Under the pieces are notes generated by a model. The model did not search any database and had not been told where the DNA came from. It was given only the letters and a program-made list of their open reading frames with translations. Source: Chara braunii (lineage: Eukaryota > Streptophyta > Charophyceae > Charales > Characeae). Taken from it: DNA of 22,672 nucleotides. The stretch covers positions 2,311,597 through 2,334,268 of the forward strand of contig BFEA01000193.1 of NCBI GenBank assembly GCA_003427395.1, given 5' to 3'. The position numbers and the translations under genes are program-made. Of the stretch, positions 20,738 to 22,672 are shown piece by piece. Within the stretch, counting starts at the first letter, position 1. Each line of letters begins with the position of its first letter.

Positions 20738-21055
20738 TATGGTTCCGCTTTTGTACACCGTGACCTGGCTGTAGTGGTTACGATACTTGGCTCTTGAAGC
20801 CGAGGTCGCCTGTTCGAGTCCGTGCTTGTACGGAGGAGGGTTGAGGCCCGGAGGTACTAATCCAATGACATTGGAAAACTCATGTGAACTGGCGGGCAAT
20901 TGCGCATAAATGAGCGGGCTATACTACCGATGAGGGTCATGTGCTACTTGGAGCGAAGTGTGCGGTGATTGCCAGCGTTCATGTGGTGTTGTGTGTGGTG
21001 TGCGTTGAGAGTGGACACTACAGCCTTGCAGGGGTGGGGCGGATTTCACGGCCGG
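20738..21055 (+). mobile_element. tRNA-derived SINE-like unit, copy 1 (head plus body)
   Basis: The head (20738-20877) looks like a decayed tRNA. It has an A-box-like TGGCTGTAGTGG (20766-20777) and an anticodon-type stem TTGGC/GCCGA around a 7-base loop TCTTGAA. A degenerate B box, TGTTCGAGTCC, follows. No acceptor stem closes and the T stem is poor, so this is not a functional tRNA. The AGTGGTTA D-loop resembles tRNA-Glu/Gln. A body of about 180 bp, unrelated to the tRNA, follows up to where copy 2 begins, so the repeat period is 318 bp. Confidence 0.65.
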
Positions 21056-21185
21056 TATGGTTTCGCTTTTGTACATTGTGTCTTGGTTGTAGTGGTTACG
21101 ATACTTGGCTCTTGAGGCCGAGGTCGCCGGTTCGAGTCCGTGCTTACACGGAGGAGGGCTGAGGCCCAGAGGTACTGATCCAATG
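21056..21185 (+). mobile_element. tRNA-derived SINE-like unit, copy 2 (head only)
   Basis: About 130 bp closely match the head of copy 1 and stop at CCAATG. The A box is TGGTTGTAGTGG (21084-21095) and the B box is a canonical GGTTCGAGTCC (21129-21139), better preserved than in copy 1. Past the B box, CCGTG CTTA CACGG and GGGC TGAG GCCC form two short hairpins. The body seen after copy 1 is absent, so this is a truncated unit or the second half of a dimer. Confidence 0.65.
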
Positions 21186-22540
21186 TTATAATATGGAAGC
21201 TAAAGGAGCCCATCAAAATTTCGCCTCTCTGTTTTATAAAGCGTTAACAAGTTATCAAAAAATTATCCATCCCATTATATCGAATGTCATTCTTCCTCAT
21301 TTGTCACCGTTTTTCTTTTTGCAAACGTTTTCCGTCTTCTTTATATTTTCACCCTTACTCCATTCTTACTTTTTTACTCGTAAAAGATTAATTTAACCAT
21401 TTTTCTAATTAATGCATGAGAGAGTTTGTAAACATCTCTTTAATATCAAAGACAACTCTTCTCACTTCACATCTCACCCCATGACTTGGTGCATTGCTGA
21501 CTTCCTACGATCGAGCTTTAAGACGATATGTTGAGTTAAACTCACATAAGTTTCTAAAAAAGATAAAGAGAAAGTGATTGAAAAATTTCACAACTTTGTT
21601 GCTCGTCGTCCTTGATAGTTCGACAAAAGTAAGAGTACTTAATTTGAACTTCATCTTACCTTTATTTTTCGGCACCACATACACTTATTTTCAGGATCTA
21701 CGTGTTTTATACATCCTCACATCTTTCAAACTTCTCTCCCAGTGACTAATCCTACTTATCACCAGATACTTCACTTCACTCTTCCATCCAACTTCGAAAG
21801 TTGAGTTTCCGTAGAGTACAAATTTCCTTCCTTCTGTATATGTATCTACAAAATAGACAATCATTGATTCATATTCACTCTTCAACGAGCTTATCGTATT
21901 TGTTAGCCTCGATCTCATCGTTATACAACCAATAAAATAAGACCTTGTTTCATAAAGATTGTATAGTCTTTCTAAATCGGTTTTTAATACCTTGTTTGTT
22001 GACCTCATTACACAATAAGCGTTTAGTATAATTATAATATTTTTACATAGACTATGTTTTTTAAATTATACAATTTTGAGTTAATGCCTTTGATGAAGCA
22101 AAATCTACAATATATGTATCATCAAAGTGAATTTCTATTTTTTTTTAAAGCGTTTTAATCATAAATTTTGATATACAATGATAATATTTTACTTTCATAA
22201 CAATTATGTTTTTGAGGCTTGTCTTGTAAATTTTTTTGAGAGACTGTCAATGATTATTTTGCTTATACTTTTGACTCTCTTAAAAAAAAAACCTTGATGT
22301 TTGAAAATATTATACCAGTGAGTTTATGTTATTGTTGTAAAGACATTATTTTTTTCATAGTCGCTTCAACAATATATAAAGTTTTTCTTTACCTTTTTAT
22401 CATACAGCTTTCGTTCACATATCTTGACATTATGAAAGTTTTATCCCCTCTTAACTTGGTCCTTACACTTAGCAAACTTTATACATTTTTTTTCACCTCA
22501 AACATTTCAGTTAATAAATTTTTATTTTATATAAAGGGTA
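21186..22540. other. AT-rich sequence, no firm gene
   Basis: Strongly AT-rich with many T runs. The only open frame worth noting is at 21691-22008 on the minus strand, listed separately. No RNA gene or tandem array was found. Confidence 0.55.
21691..22008 (-). CDS. doubtful 105-codon ORF, possible LINE RT remnant
   Basis: ATG-initiated and 105 residues long, ending at a stop at 21691-21693. The residue mix is more protein-like than other frames in this AT-rich tract. The segment KYLVISRISHWERSLKDV, and LKTDLERLY near the start, loosely recall the region after the catalytic box of non-LTR reverse transcriptases (KYLG....L.W..HI..V). Catalytic motifs are not present. The likeness may be chance. 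No promoter or partner gene is evident. Confidence 0.2.
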   Translation of the reverse strand: MRSTNKVLKTDLERLYNLYETRSYFIGCITMRSRLTNTISSLKSEYESMIVYFVDTYTEGRKFVLYGNSTFEVGWKSEVKYLVISRISHWERSLKDVRMYKTRRS

Positions 22541-22634
22541 ACCGGCGTTGGGGATGGGCCGAACGCCCGAACCCGAGCGCCCGAACGTCTGGGACCCCTT
22601 GGGGATGTGTTCGGTCATTCGAGCTAAACGCGGA

Positions 22635-22672
<38 letters not shown>
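22541..22672. other. GC-rich fragment running into A37 at the window end
   Basis: After kilobases of AT-rich DNA, GC-rich sequence begins abruptly following TA (22539-22540). It contains three CGCCCGAAC-like repeats and ends in 37 A's (22636-22672). CCGGCGTT (22542-22549) also occurs in the hairpin of the foldback transposon at 12299-12306. It may be the end of a related element continuing beyond the window. Confidence 0.5.

Noticed and set aside
20752-20835. Functional tRNA gene
   Set aside because: The anticodon stem and boxes are tRNA-like, but the acceptor stem does not pair, the T stem is broken, and the unit recurs 318 bp away with extra sequence, so SINE-like fits better.
1-22672. CRISPR array, bacterial operons or prophage
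   Set aside because: There are no regularly spaced repeats, no prokaryotic gene density or ribosome-binding sites, and the content is eukaryotic retroelements.

Overview
The window is eukaryotic, repeat-dominated DNA. I see no intact host gene. The evidence is dinucleotide microsatellites, long poly(A)/poly(T) runs, tRNA-derived SINE-like units and nested transposons, chiefly a Ty3/Gypsy retrotransposon on the minus strand. Its primer-binding site matches the 3' end of a plant-type initiator tRNA-Met (one mismatch over 13 bases), and its pol appears to carry a PHD-like zinc finger. Both point weakly to a streptophyte (non-seed plant or green-alga lineage). A fungus cannot be excluded, and I would not name a species.

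Layout. 1-644: a (TC)n(TG)n microsatellite, a 21-bp tandem duplication, then unassigned sequence. 645-2979: a diverged full-length LTR of the same family as the main element, flanked by GGGT on both sides, so best read as a solo LTR. 3087 onward: a third, degraded relative of this LTR whose far end I cannot fix. 3611-6518: AT-rich sequence without genes.

6519-20111: the main Gypsy element, read right to left. 5' LTR (16997-20111, carrying a 767-bp foldback insertion), PBS (16984-16996), gag, protease, reverse transcriptase, RNase H, a TA-flanked foldback DNA transposon (11745-12418, containing a 21-N assembly gap), PHD-like finger, truncated integrase, a 1.9-kb segment with a broken reading frame I do not recognise, and the 3' LTR (6519-8868). 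The LTRs are unusually long (about 2,350 bp), with termini TGTGACGT...ACGTCACA. The polyprotein has many in-frame stops, at least two frameshifts and lost catalytic residues (RT YMND, RNase H E to V, integrase first D to E and third acidic residue missing). This copy is dead.

20112-22672: AT-rich sequence holding two tRNA-derived SINE-like units 318 bp apart, one doubtful ORF, and at the edge a GC-rich fragment running into 37 A's.

Order of events inferred: insertion of the Gypsy element; later insertion of the mariner-like element into pol at a TA and of the foldback element into one LTR; then decay. The least explained pieces are the segment between integrase and 3' LTR and the PHD-like finger in pol.
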